Shown here: positions 55,401-59,560 of the stretch, piece after piece | Layout of the letters: each line of letters starts with the position of its first letter | Numbering within the stretch: the stretch's first letter is position 1 | From: Sweltsa coloradensis | Lineage: Eukaryota > Arthropoda > Insecta > Plecoptera > Chloroperlidae | Assembly (NCBI GenBank): GCA_024449915.1 | Contig: JAMZAV010001724.1 | Location: forward strand, 1-64,000 | DNA length: 64,000 nucleotides | Reading direction: 5' to 3' | Made by a program: the position numbers and the translations under genes | Notes under the pieces: generated by a model | What the model was told of the DNA's origin: nothing | What the model saw: the letters and a program-made list of their open reading frames with translations, nothing else | The model's database searches: none

Positions 55401-58058
55401 CTCACAAGATCTTTGACTGCAAGGACGCACAGACAATGCTGAGCTGGTCAGTAGGGATGGGCAAATGCGTGTACTTTCCTAAACGTGCACACTCTTGGCT
55501 GTCAGCGCGTGTACACGTGTACACGTACACATTGTTATGTTTGCCACTTGCTAAAAAAAAAAAAAAAATGATTTACAGTACGCGATCTATTTTATTGGTG
55601 TAGCGCCTATTCACGCGTCAGCTGGTAGCGATCGAGTCTGGTAAGTACGTCTCTGCGCAGGTCCCGAGTTCCTTGTGATGATGCAAGACGCGAAGCGTCA
55701 GTCCGACCTACACGGAGAGCTGTAGAGATAGCACTTTGTCTCACTATACGCCTTATGCGCAGTGCGCGTGCGCCGCGTCAGTCGGGAAGACAGAGCTATC
55801 AAGACAGGCTCGCTCCTCTCTCGTGAGGCAAGGCCGGCCCGCCCGGCCGGCGGCTGGCGGCTGGCGGCTGGCCGCACACAGCATAGGGACACGCACACAC
55901 GTTTATTATTTTCGTAAAAACAGTAAACGTGTAATCGCATGAAAACGTGTACACGTTTACACGTGTACACTATCCCATCCCTACTGGTCAGTTCTAGCTG
56001 GCAGTGGATTGAATCAAAAGAGTTGGCCCTGTTGATATCAAGCAGACCTTGCAATATTCTGTAACATCTAGGTAGCTAGCGCCAACAATCAAGCTTGTGT
56101 GTCACCATTATGATACTGATACCCCAGGTAGGAGCATATTGTGATGCACGGAGTTACGAGCTTTGTAGTCACATCGGTTGTCCAGTTGTCCTTGTGGTTT
56201 ACTATAGAGTCAAACATGTTAAGACTTCTCTTCAGATAGGTATTAGAAGTGTGATGAATAATTAAGTATACACTATGCTATTATAGGCCTGGGGCTGGGT
56301 CTATACTCTATATAAATATATCTAGGCCCTAAATGAAACGGCCTATATGGACATACATTAGAAAGTGGCCAATTTGAAAAAATGTCAAAGTAGTTGCAAA
56401 ATAGTTGTTAATAATATAATAATAATAGACCTAAAAATAATTTTTAAAAAATATATTAATAATAATAATTGGATGAGCGTAGCGAAGATTCCATTTCACT
56501 ACCGGTACACTGGAGAAAACAAACCGGAATGTTATTTTCCCCGTATTTTTGTGTTTGTTTTAAAACACGATTCAGGCTAAACCGATACTACAATTGCGAT
56601 GAAATTTTGTGGAGGCCTTCGAAATCTCTGAATTTAGAACTGCTACGTTTGTGAGCGCAATCAAAAAATTATTTCTCATGAGTAATTGCAATTTTATGAT
56701 TTATTTCCTTTTTTTAAATATCTTCCACTTGTAACACCTAGGCCTACATGCTTTATCCGATTGTAGATTGTAACAATTTTTTCACAGAACCTTAATTTTA
56801 CGAATTAATATAGGCTATTCGTGTGGAATTTGAGCGTAATCGAATAACTATTTCTTATGAAAATCGCAATTTTACGATTTTTTTCATTTTTAAACAATTA
56901 CGCTCATCCAACAACGCGCCTGAAAAGGCGTTTGCGAAGCTTCCTAATAATAATAATTGGATGAGCGTAGCGAGCGAAGCGAAGATTCTATTTCACTACA
57001 CTGGAGAAAAAAATTCGTAATTTTTTTCTTTGTTTTTTTTTGTATTTTTGTCTGTCTGTTAACACGATTCCAGCTAAACCGATACTCCAATTGCGATGAA
57101 ATTTTCTGGAGGCATTTGAAATCTCTGAACTTAGAACTGCCACTTTTTTTAGCGCAATCGAAAAATAATTTCTCATTAATTAATTTTTTTTTTTTTTTTA
57201 ACTTTCTTAGACTTATGAGCCTATAACACCTAATACTTAGCCTACATGCTAGATCCAAATGTAATGATTCTTTCAAGGAACCTTTATTTTATAAATTAAT
57301 ATATTCGAGTGAAATTTGAGCGTAATCGAAAAATTATTTCTCATGAAAATCGCAATTTCAAGTTTTTTTTATTTAAAAAAAAATCTTAAAACATTTCCTC
57401 GACTTTATAACACCTAGACCTACATGCTTTATTCGATTGTAATTATTTTTTTACAAAACCTTAATTTTATGAATTAATAATTCATGTGAAATTTGAGTGC
57501 CAGCGAAAAGTTATTTCTCATAAAAATCATAACTTTACGCGATTTTTGTTTTAAAAAAATTCTTCGACTCATAACACCTAGGCCTACATGATTTATTCGA
57601 TTGTAATGATTTTTTAACAGAACCTTAATTTATGAATTAATATATCTTTGTGTGAATTTAGAGCGAAAACAAAAAATTATTTCTCATGAAAATCGCAATT
57701 TTATGCTTTTTTTTGCTTAAAACAAATTCCTTCGGCACATATAACACACAATATGTTTTACCCGATTGTAATGACTTTTTCACTGAACAACAGAAAATCT
57801 GCTTAACACAATGACAGCTCAATGCACCAATTACGCTCATCCAACAACGCGTCTGAAAAAGCGTTTGCGAAGCTTCCTAGTTTAAAAAAATTATCTCACA
57901 GGCCAGTTGTAGTCAAGGGCTACAGCATTCTTACCTTGTAAACATGACCGGATGCAGAACAGCGATGTACGGTCCAGCCACACCCTGCTTCAGCAGCCAC
58001 GTCAGGTCTTTTTCCTCGTCCATCATGTGTAGCACACCAACATTACCGTTCCGACCAG
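18257..58058 (-). CDS. NCSTN: Nicastrin gene, ten of its exons (N-terminus not found)
   Basis: Nicastrin is the heavily glycosylated type I membrane subunit of gamma-secretase, which gates substrate entry (family knowledge). Ten minus-strand exons read in the family order: GNVGVLHMMDEEKDL, CPNRYSG, CDPLGDYNVW, the family motif DYIGSS, GLVIADHGTQF, YYHSIYDD, SPAFTID, YSTWTES, then one membrane helix (ALTLAVGVVVLVFSFLAVYF) and a short tail. Exon phases agree at every junction: 57935-58058, 54982-55222, 51963-52107, 50634-50873, 45306-45553, 40733-40902, 37312-37498, 33458-33682, 25821-25938, 18257-18453. The total is 1895 nt, about 630 residues, against roughly 700 in vertebrates. The missing part is the signal peptide and the first ectodomain residues. 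There are no in-frame stops, many N-glycosylation sequons, and higher GC than the introns. The introns (1.1-7.5 kb) are mostly transposons. The gene looks functional. Confidence 0.95.
18451..18660. repeat. 46-bp minisatellite repeating the last nicastrin acceptor
   Basis: Five copies of the acceptor context (plus-strand AGTCTGGAACAACGCAC) start at 18451, 18485, 18531, 18577 and 18625, so the units are 34, 46, 46 and 48 bp. Each unit also carries AAGTTAGGTTAGGT. On the minus strand each ends in GTTGTTCCAG/ACT, the exact border of the last nicastrin exon. Using an upstream copy would add GAC TAC CTA ACC TAA, an immediate stop. Confidence 0.93.
18684..19072. mobile_element. MITE with ~150-bp inverted arms
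   Basis: Left arm CACAACAAAAAACTTG, then TACAGCCAAACCTTACACAA. The right arm is its complement, ending CAAGTTTTTTGTTATGTG. The arms pair out to AGGATGCAGT. No clear target duplication. Confidence 0.7.
19090..19400 (-). repeat. Diverged Helentron family B interior
   Basis: Contains CTTAATGTCCATGTAAAATA, then TGAACGTTGTAGCCC and TTTGGTCAGAAT, as in the family B copies at 24039-24806. No ends are preserved. Confidence 0.5.
19400..19805. other. Unassigned intron sequence
   Basis: Nothing recognised. Confidence 0.35.
19811..20725. mobile_element. pogo-like non-autonomous element, copy 1
   Basis: 915 bp with ends CAGTAAGATCTCTCTTATCC and its complement, flanked by TA on both sides, as for pogo/Tigger. 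The interior includes a TAGGCCTA cluster and a GC-rich segment (19980-20365) shared with 43003-43909 and with the hAT at 27599-28441. It encodes no transposase. Confidence 0.88.
20780..20945 (-). repeat. Orphan GGCACCTCCACC-bearing segment
   Basis: The reverse complement reads ACGATCTCACAATCG, then GGCACCTCCACC-like words, the same segment found inside the hAT copies at 29301, 34610 and 40985. No hAT ends are present here. Confidence 0.6.
20960..21565 (-). mobile_element. Helentron-like element, family A
   Basis: The minus strand starts TTGGATGAGCGTAGCGAGCG, then GAAGATTCCATTTCACTAC. It ends CGCTCATCCAACAACGCGG, then CGGGACTTAAGCGTTTTCCTAG in two steps, finishing in CTAG (20960-20963). AACGC and GCGTT form the terminal stem. 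Non-coding. Confidence 0.82.
21566..22237. other. Unassigned intron sequence
   Basis: Nothing recognised apart from TAGGCCTA octamers. Confidence 0.35.
22238..22459 (-). mobile_element. Helentron family B, 5' fragment
   Basis: The minus strand starts TTGGATAAGCGAAGCGAAGA, then CTTCAATTTCACTGACCC, and stops at the GGGTACAATCAA region. The 3' half is absent. Confidence 0.7.
22460..22620 (-). mobile_element. tRNA-Gly SINE, internally deleted copy
   Basis: The head (TGGTCTTGTGGTTAGCGTCT) and tail (TAGGTAGACTCTAAATACGA, then TTTATTTATT) match the 12192-12630 copy. The middle is missing. Confidence 0.7.
22840..22956 (-). pseudogene. LINE C-terminal remnant
   Basis: The minus strand resembles the GRPRK...EARGESWEDVE part of the 17072-17530 fragment, with frameshifts. 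Cut on the right by the MITE at 22957. Confidence 0.5.
22957..23894. mobile_element. Small TACCGTATTTACTCG MITE interrupted by a hAT
   Basis: Left part 22957-23136 and right part 23882-23894 together match the intact 184-bp copy at 33142-33325. The hAT at 23137-23881 sits inside. Confidence 0.88.
23137..23881. mobile_element. hAT MITE nested in another MITE
   Basis: 745 bp with ends TAAGGCTGGGCATCGATG and CATCGATGCCCAGCCTTA-like, flanked by the perfect 8-bp duplication ATAAATAC (23129-23136, 23882-23889). The interior at 23389-23640 is GC-rich with a GAGAGAG tract. The uninterrupted MITE at 33142 shows the empty site. Confidence 0.93.
24039..24806 (-). mobile_element. Helentron-like element, family B
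   Basis: The minus strand starts TTGGATGAGCGAAGCGAAGA, then CTTCAATTTCACCGACCCCC. It holds two copies of a unit with GTTTGGTCAGAATTGG and GGGGCTACAACGTTCATA. It ends GCTCATCCATCAACGCGG, then CGTTTTCCTAG. Non-coding. Confidence 0.8.
24883..25700. mobile_element. Possible hAT with a Helentron inside
   Basis: CTAGGGTTGTGCAAACC near 24890 and GCACACCCTA near 25696 could be hAT ends around the Helentron at 24956-25539. No matching 8-bp duplication was found, so this is weak. Confidence 0.3.
24956..25539 (+). mobile_element. Helentron-like element, family B
   Basis: It starts TTGGATGAGCGAAGCCAAGA and carries the B body (AACGGGTGGGGCTACAACG). It ends AGCTCATTCATCAACGCGAC, then AAGCGTTCACGAAGCGGCCTAG in two steps, finishing in CTAG. 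AACGC and GCGTT pair. Non-coding. Confidence 0.8.
25821..25938 (-). CDS. NCSTN: Nicastrin exon, membrane-proximal ectodomain
   Basis: The exon reads VFQNIWMPAFVTPTENNTG, then VCVRTTMNYSAALSPAFTID. It corresponds to the family's CVRSTxxLxxALSPAF block. The acceptor is CTCAG and the donor GATG/GTAAGG. Its 118 nt end in phase 1, which joins to the last exon as a GAC codon. Confidence 0.94.
26005..26697. mobile_element. TACCGTATTG-type MITE, copy 2 (inverted)
   Basis: Reverse-oriented relative of 11100-11851. It has the same ends (TACCGTATTGTTCCGAATA), TA borders, and the same internal MSDEGEDEM frame on the minus strand. Confidence 0.88.
26700..27368. other. Unassigned intron sequence
   Basis: No repeat ends or exons recognised. 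Confidence 0.35.
27377..29238. mobile_element. hAT element, 1.86 kb, with a nested hAT
   Basis: Ends TAGGGGTGTGCGAGTA and TACTCGCACACCCCTA with the perfect 8-bp duplication ATTTACAT (27369-27376, 29239-29246). A short frame at 28648-28845 (MADGARHASLGKFDLQAASS) has no recognised domain. No transposase was seen. Confidence 0.92.
27599..28441. mobile_element. hAT nested inside a hAT
   Basis: 843 bp with ends TAGAGATGACATCGGGTA and ACCCGATGTCATCCCTA. Flanks TTTCCTGG and GTTCCTGG match in 7 of 8 bases. Its middle (about 27925-28205) matches the interior of the two pogo-like elements. Confidence 0.85.
29301..30580. mobile_element. hAT (TAGAGATGTGC family) with a piggyBac inside
   Basis: Ends TAGAGATGTGCAAA and TTTGCACATATCTA with the perfect duplication GGCATCGA (29293-29300, 30581-30588). 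Without the nested element it is about 720 bp and matches 34610-35302 and 40985-41684. Confidence 0.92.
29835..30386. mobile_element. piggyBac-like MITE in a TTAA site
   Basis: 552 bp with ends CCCATCGGCGTT and AACGCCGATGGG and TTAA on both sides (29831-29834, 30387-30390). The sister hAT copy at 40985 shows the empty site, GCATTAAAGGACAT near 41492. Confidence 0.9.
30666..30910 (-). pseudogene. Tigger/pogo transposase C-terminus
   Basis: The minus-strand frame reads ASDEDEPEEILQP, then HNEAVEGFEKFR, one TGA stop, YIESLDNVKPKIMDGL, then VKQTTLNHFFTRA and stop. The acidic linker, the helical region and the KQTTxxxFF ending are typical of pogo/Tigger transposases. The DDE domain is missing. 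Confidence 0.7.
30911..31230. other. Unassigned intron sequence
   Basis: Possibly the rest of the Tigger remnant; no frame recognised. Confidence 0.3.
31239..32450. mobile_element. hAT with a nested TACCGTA MITE
   Basis: Ends TAGAGATGTTCAATGATAT and its relative GTTGAACATCTCTA, with the perfect duplication CTTTTGTT (31231-31238, 32451-32458). Rich in GATATCGATATCG-like words near both ends. Confidence 0.92.
31743..32365. mobile_element. TACCGTATCG-type MITE nested in a hAT
   Basis: Ends TACCGTATCGGACCGAATAT and its relative, TA borders, sharing interior with 11100-11851 (CACTCGCGTTATTT, CATTTGAAATAGCGCCTGAA). Confidence 0.85.
32460..32937. other. Intron sequence with a possible decayed hAT
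   Basis: TAGGGTAGCCGTTTGATAA near 32740 and GTTTGACATCCCTA near 32946 resemble hAT ends, but no target duplication matches. Confidence 0.3.
32938..33125 (-). pseudogene. LINE C-terminal remnant
   Basis: The minus strand reads EEWWQDRRRWRGEAYLQCR, like the conserved DRxxWR ending of LINE proteins, followed by an Asp-rich GATGATGAT end. Confidence 0.45.
33142..33325. mobile_element. Small TACCGTATTTACTCG MITE, intact copy
   Basis: 184 bp with ends TACCGTATTTACTCG and CATAAATACAGTA (imperfect inverted, about 25 bp) and TA borders. Over 90 percent like the interrupted copy at 22957. Confidence 0.85.
33458..33682 (-). CDS. NCSTN: Nicastrin exon, ectodomain
   Basis: The exon reads IDELFHCYVDTINCSMFRAV, then SHYVGVSGNFNLVTTLTAL, then NATEQDCHSDPANQ. 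It aligns in order with the family segment LLYGFLI...F, then HYIAVSS and LTREQCQDPSK. It is 225 nt, phase 0 at both ends. The acceptor is TTCCAG and the donor CAG/GTACCG. Confidence 0.92.
33690..34603. other. Unassigned intron sequence
   Basis: About 900 bp with a patch of ATATCGATATATATCG-like sequence near 34230. No ends recognised. Confidence 0.35.
34610..35302. mobile_element. hAT (TAGAGATGTGC family), short derivative
   Basis: 693 bp, ends TAGAGATGTGCAAAAATG and its complement. The flanks share only GATAAC (six bases). It carries three GGCACCTCCACC motifs. Ends and subterminal parts match the transposase-bearing copy at 46736-49803. Confidence 0.85.
35410..36134. mobile_element. hAT nested in a pogo-like element
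   Basis: 725 bp with ends CAGGGTTGCCA and ACGGCAACCCTG and the perfect duplication CCTTATTC (35402-35409, 36135-36142). It contains a SINE piece and a GGCACCTCCACC segment (35800-35935). Confidence 0.9.
35615..35745 (-). mobile_element. tRNA-Gly SINE, 3' part
   Basis: Matches the body and tail of the 12192 copy (GAGTCTACCCACTCAGTTAT on the plus strand). The tRNA head is absent. Confidence 0.7.
36637..37226. mobile_element. MITE with ~112-bp terminal inverted repeats
   Basis: Ends CAGGGTCATATATAAATCAAG and its complement, in pieces of about 112 bp on each side. GTACAG just outside both ends extends the pairing. No clear duplication, class unknown, no coding. Confidence 0.85.
37312..37498 (-). 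CDS. NCSTN: Nicastrin exon, ectodomain
   Basis: The exon reads YYHSIYDDAQELGYVYANGS, then FVANLSTTLAKTIYTMITKK, then NYTGQYSTANITL. It matches the family's YYxSIYDxxENI and DxAxxLAxxLY region. Four N-glycosylation sequons are visible (NGS, NLS, NYT, NIT). The acceptor is CGCAG and the donor CTG/GTAAGC. The exon is 187 nt. Confidence 0.94.
37755..37812 (-). ncRNA. Decayed hammerhead-like motif of the Penelope-like element
   Basis: The minus strand reads GGTGAACAAGGCTGTGCAAG, then CCGAAACGTTTCGTC. GGCT/AGCC and CGAAAC fit helix II and the core. CUGAUGA is altered to GGUGAACA, so it is probably not catalytic. Confidence 0.5.
37951..38220 (-). pseudogene. GIY-YIG endonuclease domain of the Penelope-like element
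   Basis: The frame reads EYIGLTTNTLRQRMNGHRHD, then FNDCFNASIIKALP and ELRKWELAHQM. It has the YIG half of the motif, the following Arg and the helix typical of this endonuclease. It is in another frame than the upstream part, so the element is inactive. Confidence 0.9.
38193..38810 (-). pseudogene. Penelope-like RT thumb and Cys-rich linker
   Basis: The frame reads HFKSCHPKYTKRSLPHS, then RICSNEEDLAHYCQRIV, then VFFRRPPNLSNMLVKHDLQR, then CQSNRCHTCPINL and LIYQLRCQHC. These are the family's regions between the reverse transcriptase and the GIY-YIG domain, including the CxxC-type cluster seen in Neptune/Poseidon-like members. A one-base frameshift near 38210 separates it from the endonuclease. 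Confidence 0.88.
38830..39466. other. Unassigned intron sequence
   Basis: A possible single hAT end (TATTTGCACAGCCCTA near 39262-39277) has no partner seen. Confidence 0.3.
39475..40441. mobile_element. hAT element (TAGGGATGTGCGGG)
   Basis: 967 bp with ends TAGGGATGTGCGGGTA and TACCCGCACATCCCTA and the perfect duplication GAAATTAC (39467-39474, 40442-40449). Subterminal ACCCGA repeats lie at both ends. No transposase. Confidence 0.93.
40733..40902 (-). CDS. NCSTN: Nicastrin exon, ectodomain
   Basis: The exon reads LSEFVSKLQEIGAGHG, then LPPASLQTFLKEEPDLPG, then LVIADHGTQFTNQ. It corresponds to the family segment LPPSSLQxFL...GVVLADHxxxFxN. Two donors are possible. The one at 40732 (CA/GTACGT) is chosen because it leaves 2 nt that join to G plus TATTAT in the next exon, restoring the conserved NxYYxSIYD. 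The GTTTAG further on would break frame. Confidence 0.93.
40985..41684. mobile_element. hAT (TAGAGATGTGC family), short derivative
   Basis: 700 bp with ends TAGAGATGTGCAAAAATG and complement, perfect duplication CCTATAAT (40977-40984, 41685-41692). Three GGCACCTCCACC motifs. Confidence 0.94.
41902..42771. mobile_element. hAT element (TAGGGGTCTGCGGG)
   Basis: 870 bp with ends TAGGGGTCTGCGGGTACC and its relative, last base changed, and the perfect duplication ATATAAAT (41894-41901, 42772-42779). Shares ACCCGA subterminal repeats with 39475-40441. Confidence 0.92.
43003..43909. mobile_element. pogo-like non-autonomous element, copy 2 (inverted)
   Basis: 907 bp, the reverse-oriented twin of 19811-20725, with the same ends and TA borders. 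Its close similarity, including the TAGGCCTA cluster, suggests recent activity. Confidence 0.9.
44166..44830. mobile_element. hAT element (TAGAGATAATG)
   Basis: 665 bp with ends TAGAGATAATGAGAAATGG and CCATTTTTCACTACCTCTA and the perfect duplication GTTATAGC (44158-44165, 44831-44838). Its interior shares pieces with 31990-32100. Confidence 0.92.
45011..45259. mobile_element. Penelope-like terminal repeat as an inverted pair
   Basis: The arms at 45040-45147 and 45160-45259 are reverse copies (AGAAGGGTTGACAGGTTGGG; CCCAGCCTGAAGGGCTGGG). Flanks carry the perfect 14-bp duplication CTGATCCAGTTAAA (44997-45010, 45260-45273), which supports insertion as one unit. Confidence 0.85.
45306..45553 (-). 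CDS. NCSTN: Nicastrin exon with the DYIGSS motif
   Basis: The exon reads SNVLFTLLNGEAYDYIGSSR, then LVYDMKHGEFPSVPDSS, then NISLFVELSQLSNLLKGN. It carries the DYIGS motif and the preceding Glu of the family's GExxDYIGSSRxVYDM block, which is required for gamma-secretase maturation in studied species. The acceptor is AACAG and the donor CAG/GTAGG. Its 248 nt end in phase 0. Confidence 0.96.
45720..45850 (-). mobile_element. tRNA-like SINE head
   Basis: The minus strand has A-box-like TGGTCTTGTTGGCTAAGG and B-box-like GGTTCAAACC about 35 bases apart. The tail is unclear. Confidence 0.5.
45960..46703. mobile_element. TACCGTA-type MITE relative split by a LINE
   Basis: Matches 16437-16942 in reverse (GTGACAAGGATATACGTA, CTGGCACTGCGCCAACAAT). 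The right end reads CACAATACGGTA. The left end was not located. Confidence 0.65.
46078..46441 (+). mobile_element. 5'-truncated LINE end
   Basis: Codes LFYKLPQSIKNITEHIKFKM, then after a frame slip KFLIQKAYYSIKDFMTDRTT and stop. This is the C-terminus typical of Jockey/CR1/L2-type LINEs (NKLPxxIK...AYYSIxxF). It ends in a long AATAAATAAATAAA tail and lies inside the MITE relative. Confidence 0.8.
46736..49803 (+). mobile_element. hAT transposon with a near-complete transposase
   Basis: 3068 bp with ends TAGAGATGTGTAAATTTCG and CATTTTTGCACATCTCTA and the perfect 8-bp duplication GTTATTGC (46728-46735, 49804-49811). It is the coding relative of the short derivatives at 29301, 34610 and 40985. 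Confidence 0.95.
47276..49606 (+). pseudogene. hAT transposase gene, CGGBP1/BED type, frameshifted
   Basis: Probable exons are 47276-48219, 48628-48950, 49061 to about 49166, and 49269-49606, with GT/AG borders and matching phases. Order: a BED-like finger (FCKC, NCRLDHERRDTLVKHCASEK); the RNase H fold with DETTD, SDAARYM and CWAHKIHL; PVLTRWNSWFKSVEY; then the hAT dimerisation region (ALWICPSNVDCERSFSKYS; DRRRRLLPENAETLTMICF). A GT dinucleotide expansion (GTGTGT near 47367) breaks the frame inside the finger. A second frame change lies near 48740. Removing two bases in the first would restore FCKCNCRLDH, so the lesion looks recent. The protein would be about 570 residues. Confidence 0.9.
49818..50504 (+). 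mobile_element. Helentron-like element, family C, copy 2
   Basis: Matches 12794-13464 over its whole length and ends CAACGCGTCCAACTGAG, then TGTTTCCTAG. It begins a few bases after the hAT at 46736-49803. Non-coding. Confidence 0.82.
50634..50873 (-). CDS. NCSTN: Nicastrin exon, start of the aminopeptidase-like domain
   Basis: The exon reads RYCDPLGDYNVWATLFPRS, then VISARLDSTSMFDDMVPGA and TLLATAGLLANMLPYSENN. This is the family's CDPLxDYNVW and AATRLDSRSFFxxxxPGA region, related to the M28 peptidase fold but without catalytic function in nicastrin. The acceptor is GTTCAG and the donor CA/GTGAGT. The exon ends in a short Asn run encoded by AAC repeats. Confidence 0.95.
50940..51319. other. 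Unassigned intron sequence
   Basis: Nothing recognised before the donor minisatellite. Confidence 0.4.
51320..51962. repeat. 58-bp minisatellite repeating a nicastrin donor, split by a SINE
   Basis: The plus-strand motif ACTCACCTGGG (minus CCCAG/GTGAGT) starts at 51366, 51783, 51841, 51899 and 51957. The last is the real donor of the exon at 51963-52107. The spacing is exactly 58 bp except for one 417-bp step, which equals 58 plus a 346-bp SINE and its 13-bp target duplication. Units carry AACCAAATGG and TCAAACTGCTTGGTCCGACC. Confidence 0.95.
51408..51753 (+). mobile_element. SINE-like retroposon inside the donor minisatellite
   Basis: A 346-bp insertion flanked by the 13-bp duplication TCAAACTGCTTGG (51395-51407 and 51754-51766). 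It shares about 330 bp with 14158-14486 and ends in GAGACGTTAAGCAATATCC plus a short AATCAATC tail. That resembles the 3' end of L2/CR1-type LINEs, so it may be a LINE-tailed SINE. No clear tRNA head is seen. Confidence 0.85.
51963..52107 (-). CDS. NCSTN: Nicastrin exon, Cys-containing ectodomain segment
   Basis: The exon reads CFVKHNAHDMDVQDK, then LCALEMNAFMLAAVDSATC and IRRSHLMTNFNP. It matches the family pattern LCAMxLxxxMxAxxxxATCxRRS. The acceptor is TTCCAG/TGT and the donor CCAG/GTGAGT; its 145 nt end in phase 1. The donor and flanking intron sequence are repeated in a 58-bp tandem array just downstream in the intron. Use of any downstream donor copy would run straight into a TAG codon. 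Confidence 0.95.
52360..53217. mobile_element. TACCGTATTTTC-type MITE
   Basis: It starts TACCGTATTTTCTCGAATG and ends with the decayed GCGACCAACAATCAAG, then TAAATAGTA. Related to 17600-17952. Confidence 0.65.
53235..53389. mobile_element. Short MITE
   Basis: 155 bp with inverted ends ATGGCGTTTTCCATTGGC and ATGGTGTTTTCCATTGGCC (read from each side) followed by GCACTC. No clear duplication. Confidence 0.65.
53660..54406. mobile_element. hAT element (TAGGGGTGGGCGAAC)
   Basis: 747 bp with ends TAGGGGTGGGCGAAC and GTTCGCCCACCCCTA and the perfect duplication ACCAGTTG (53652-53659, 54407-54414). Subterminal GCTCGG and CGAACT repeats. Confidence 0.93.
54415..54975. other. Unassigned intron sequence
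   Basis: A short poly-A tract near 54697 and one possible hAT end (CACATCCCTA near 54820). No paired ends. Confidence 0.3.
54982..55222 (-). CDS. NCSTN: Nicastrin exon, ectodomain
   Basis: This exon reads QVLISLKESGKVSGVLLVNN, then FSPDDTCPNRYSGRPC, then GLMFVDWGFPIFYVG. It corresponds to the family segment with FSPxxxCPN and GLxxEDxxFPIF. The acceptor is TTCCAG/ACAG and the donor GAG/GTGCGT. Its 241 nt complete the split Arg codon from the previous exon and end in phase 0. An N-glycosylation sequon (NGS) is present. Confidence 0.95.
55452..55983. mobile_element. hAT element (TAGGGATGGGC)
   Basis: 532 bp with ends TAGGGATGGGCAAA and ATCCCATCCCTA, perfect duplication CTGGTCAG (55444-55451, 55984-55991), and repeated ACACGTGTACACG words near both ends. 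Confidence 0.92.
55992..56465. other. Unassigned intron sequence
   Basis: Nothing recognised. Confidence 0.35.
56469..56946 (+). mobile_element. Helentron-like element, family A, first of a tandem pair
   Basis: It starts TTGGATGAGCGTAGCGAAG and ends CGCTCATCCAACAACGCGC, then GAAGCTTCCTAA. A second copy follows after about 10 bases of TAA repeats. Confidence 0.82.
56957..57880 (+). mobile_element. Helentron-like element, family A, second of a tandem pair
   Basis: It starts TTGGATGAGCGTAGCGAGCG and has about five internal units (GTAATGATTTTTT, CATGCTTTATYCGAT, GAGCGYAATCG). It ends CCAACAACGCGTCTGAAAA, then GAAGCTTCCTAG. Confidence 0.85.
57935..58058 (-). CDS. NCSTN: Nicastrin exon, N-terminal ectodomain
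   Basis: This exon reads GRNGNVGVLHMMDEEKDLTW and onward to VLHPVMFT. It matches the family segment that begins GxTGVIHVVExEEDLxW. The acceptor ends TTCCAG and the donor is AAG/GTAAGA. The exon carries 2 nt of a leading codon, 40 full codons and 2 trailing nt. It is the most upstream exon recognised in the window, so the signal peptide exon(s) must lie further right. Confidence 0.93.
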
Positions 58059-58105
58059 CTGGAACACATTCAGAACGTGGATCAACATGACCGGATGCAA
58101 GACAG

Positions 58106-58510
58106 TAGGGATGTGCGAACGTTCGAAATTTAAACTCAAACTCGAACCCAGAGTTTGGTTAAGTTCAAAAAAAATTTGAAGTTCGAAAAAAAAAAAAATC
58201 TTTTTTACTAATTTGTAGTGGTGTGCGGTCACATATTATTTGACAAGTCAAAAAATGGTTCTCAGTTTACAGGTACAAATTTAAAAACAAAAAAAGGATG
58301 GTGGAGGTGCCGGTACAGAAGTTACATACTTTCTTGGTGGAGGTGCCGGTCCAGACTTATCACTATTTTACCTATTATGACGGTTTGATATACCTTTTAA
58401 GTTGGGTTCGAGTTCGATACAGTTCGAAATTTTTGTTAGGTTCGAAGTTCATTTTTTTTAACTGGGAAAGTTCTAGTTCAAAGTAAAAATAGTGGGTTCG
58501 CACATCCCTA
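58106..58510. mobile_element. hAT MITE just upstream of a nicastrin exon
   Basis: 405 bp with ends TAGGGATGTGCGAAC and GTTCGCACATCCCTA, perfect duplication CAAGACAG (58098-58105, 58511-58518). Carries two GGTGGAGGTGCCGG motifs. Confidence 0.94.
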
Positions 58511-58518
58511 CAAGACAG

Positions 58519-59560
58519 CGATGTGCACCGCAGTGTAAGCGCATTCTGCCGGCGATATAATGCACAGCTAAAGGTTGCCCGTAAAGAACACCCTCTTTCG
58601 TCGACTTCTCGAAGCACGTTGCGCCGAGTCTACCGTTCGCAGTCGCACACTGAGAGTGAGCGATGTCCAGCAGGCGAGAAGGAGACAGACAACCAAATAA
58701 CTAGTGCAAGGCCAAGGTATGATAAAATCCTGATCGTCCGGGATACATTAGGCCTAAAAGTCACCCGGGGCGACCACATTTGTGGACCCCTGATCATCCG
58801 TGACAATACTATGGAAAACATAGACAATACAAAATACGTATAAATATTGCAAGGTTTACTCAATCTCCGAGCGGAATTTGGGGGTACCCTGAGCGTGGAA
58901 GATTCGATACACCTTGGGCACTGCATTTTCACAGCCTGACAATTAACAAACATTTTTTTTTCCAAAAACAAAACCATTGTTGTTAAAATAATTCCTAAAC
59001 GTTTGCAGTCTATTTTCAATTTGTTATTTCTTGTAGCCTGCTTGGGTTTAGATCGCAATAGATCAAGATGATTTTGTTCTGTACCTAGCAGTTCTCAGTT
59101 AGCTCTTACCGGATGTCTGTTTAAAATTTCAACGCAATCTATTCAGAGATTTGGCTGATTTTCAAAGTAAGCCTACACACACACACACACACGTACAGAA
59201 TCACATAAAAAAACACCCGAGCTATTTTTCTTGGGGTAACGTAAGTGAAAAACAAACAAAAAACAGGGAAACACAATGGTTGTCGAGAACGTTTGGCGTT
59301 CTAAAAAATGGGTCTACGTTCTCAAAAGTTTGGGAAACACCGCAGTAGACCCATTCCCAGGCCAATTTCATATCATCGATATGTCGACAGGCTACCCCTC
59401 ACTTCTCAGCCAGCATGTTATGAGGCCAGCTTGCATGTTGGTATCACTGCTGTGTGGAATAATCTGAATAAGAGACGTTTGAGTTGAATTGTATCCTCAG
59501 TAGCACAGCTTCCTCGTCTAATTAACAAACCTAAGGTAGAGTATTATTACTAGTATTAGG
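58519..59560. other. Unassigned sequence
   Basis: About 1 kb with a short CA repeat near 59173. An open frame on the minus strand (58630-59058) has no recognised domain. The first nicastrin exons were not found here. Confidence 0.35.

Noticed and set aside
7100..57900. Direct repeats in the Helentron-like bodies tested as a CRISPR-like array
   Set aside because: Units are long, degenerate and low-complexity with no uniform spacers; the genome is eukaryotic.
58630..59058. Minus-strand frame of 142 codons tested as nicastrin exon 1
   Set aside because: Shows no signal peptide and none of the conserved N-terminal residues.
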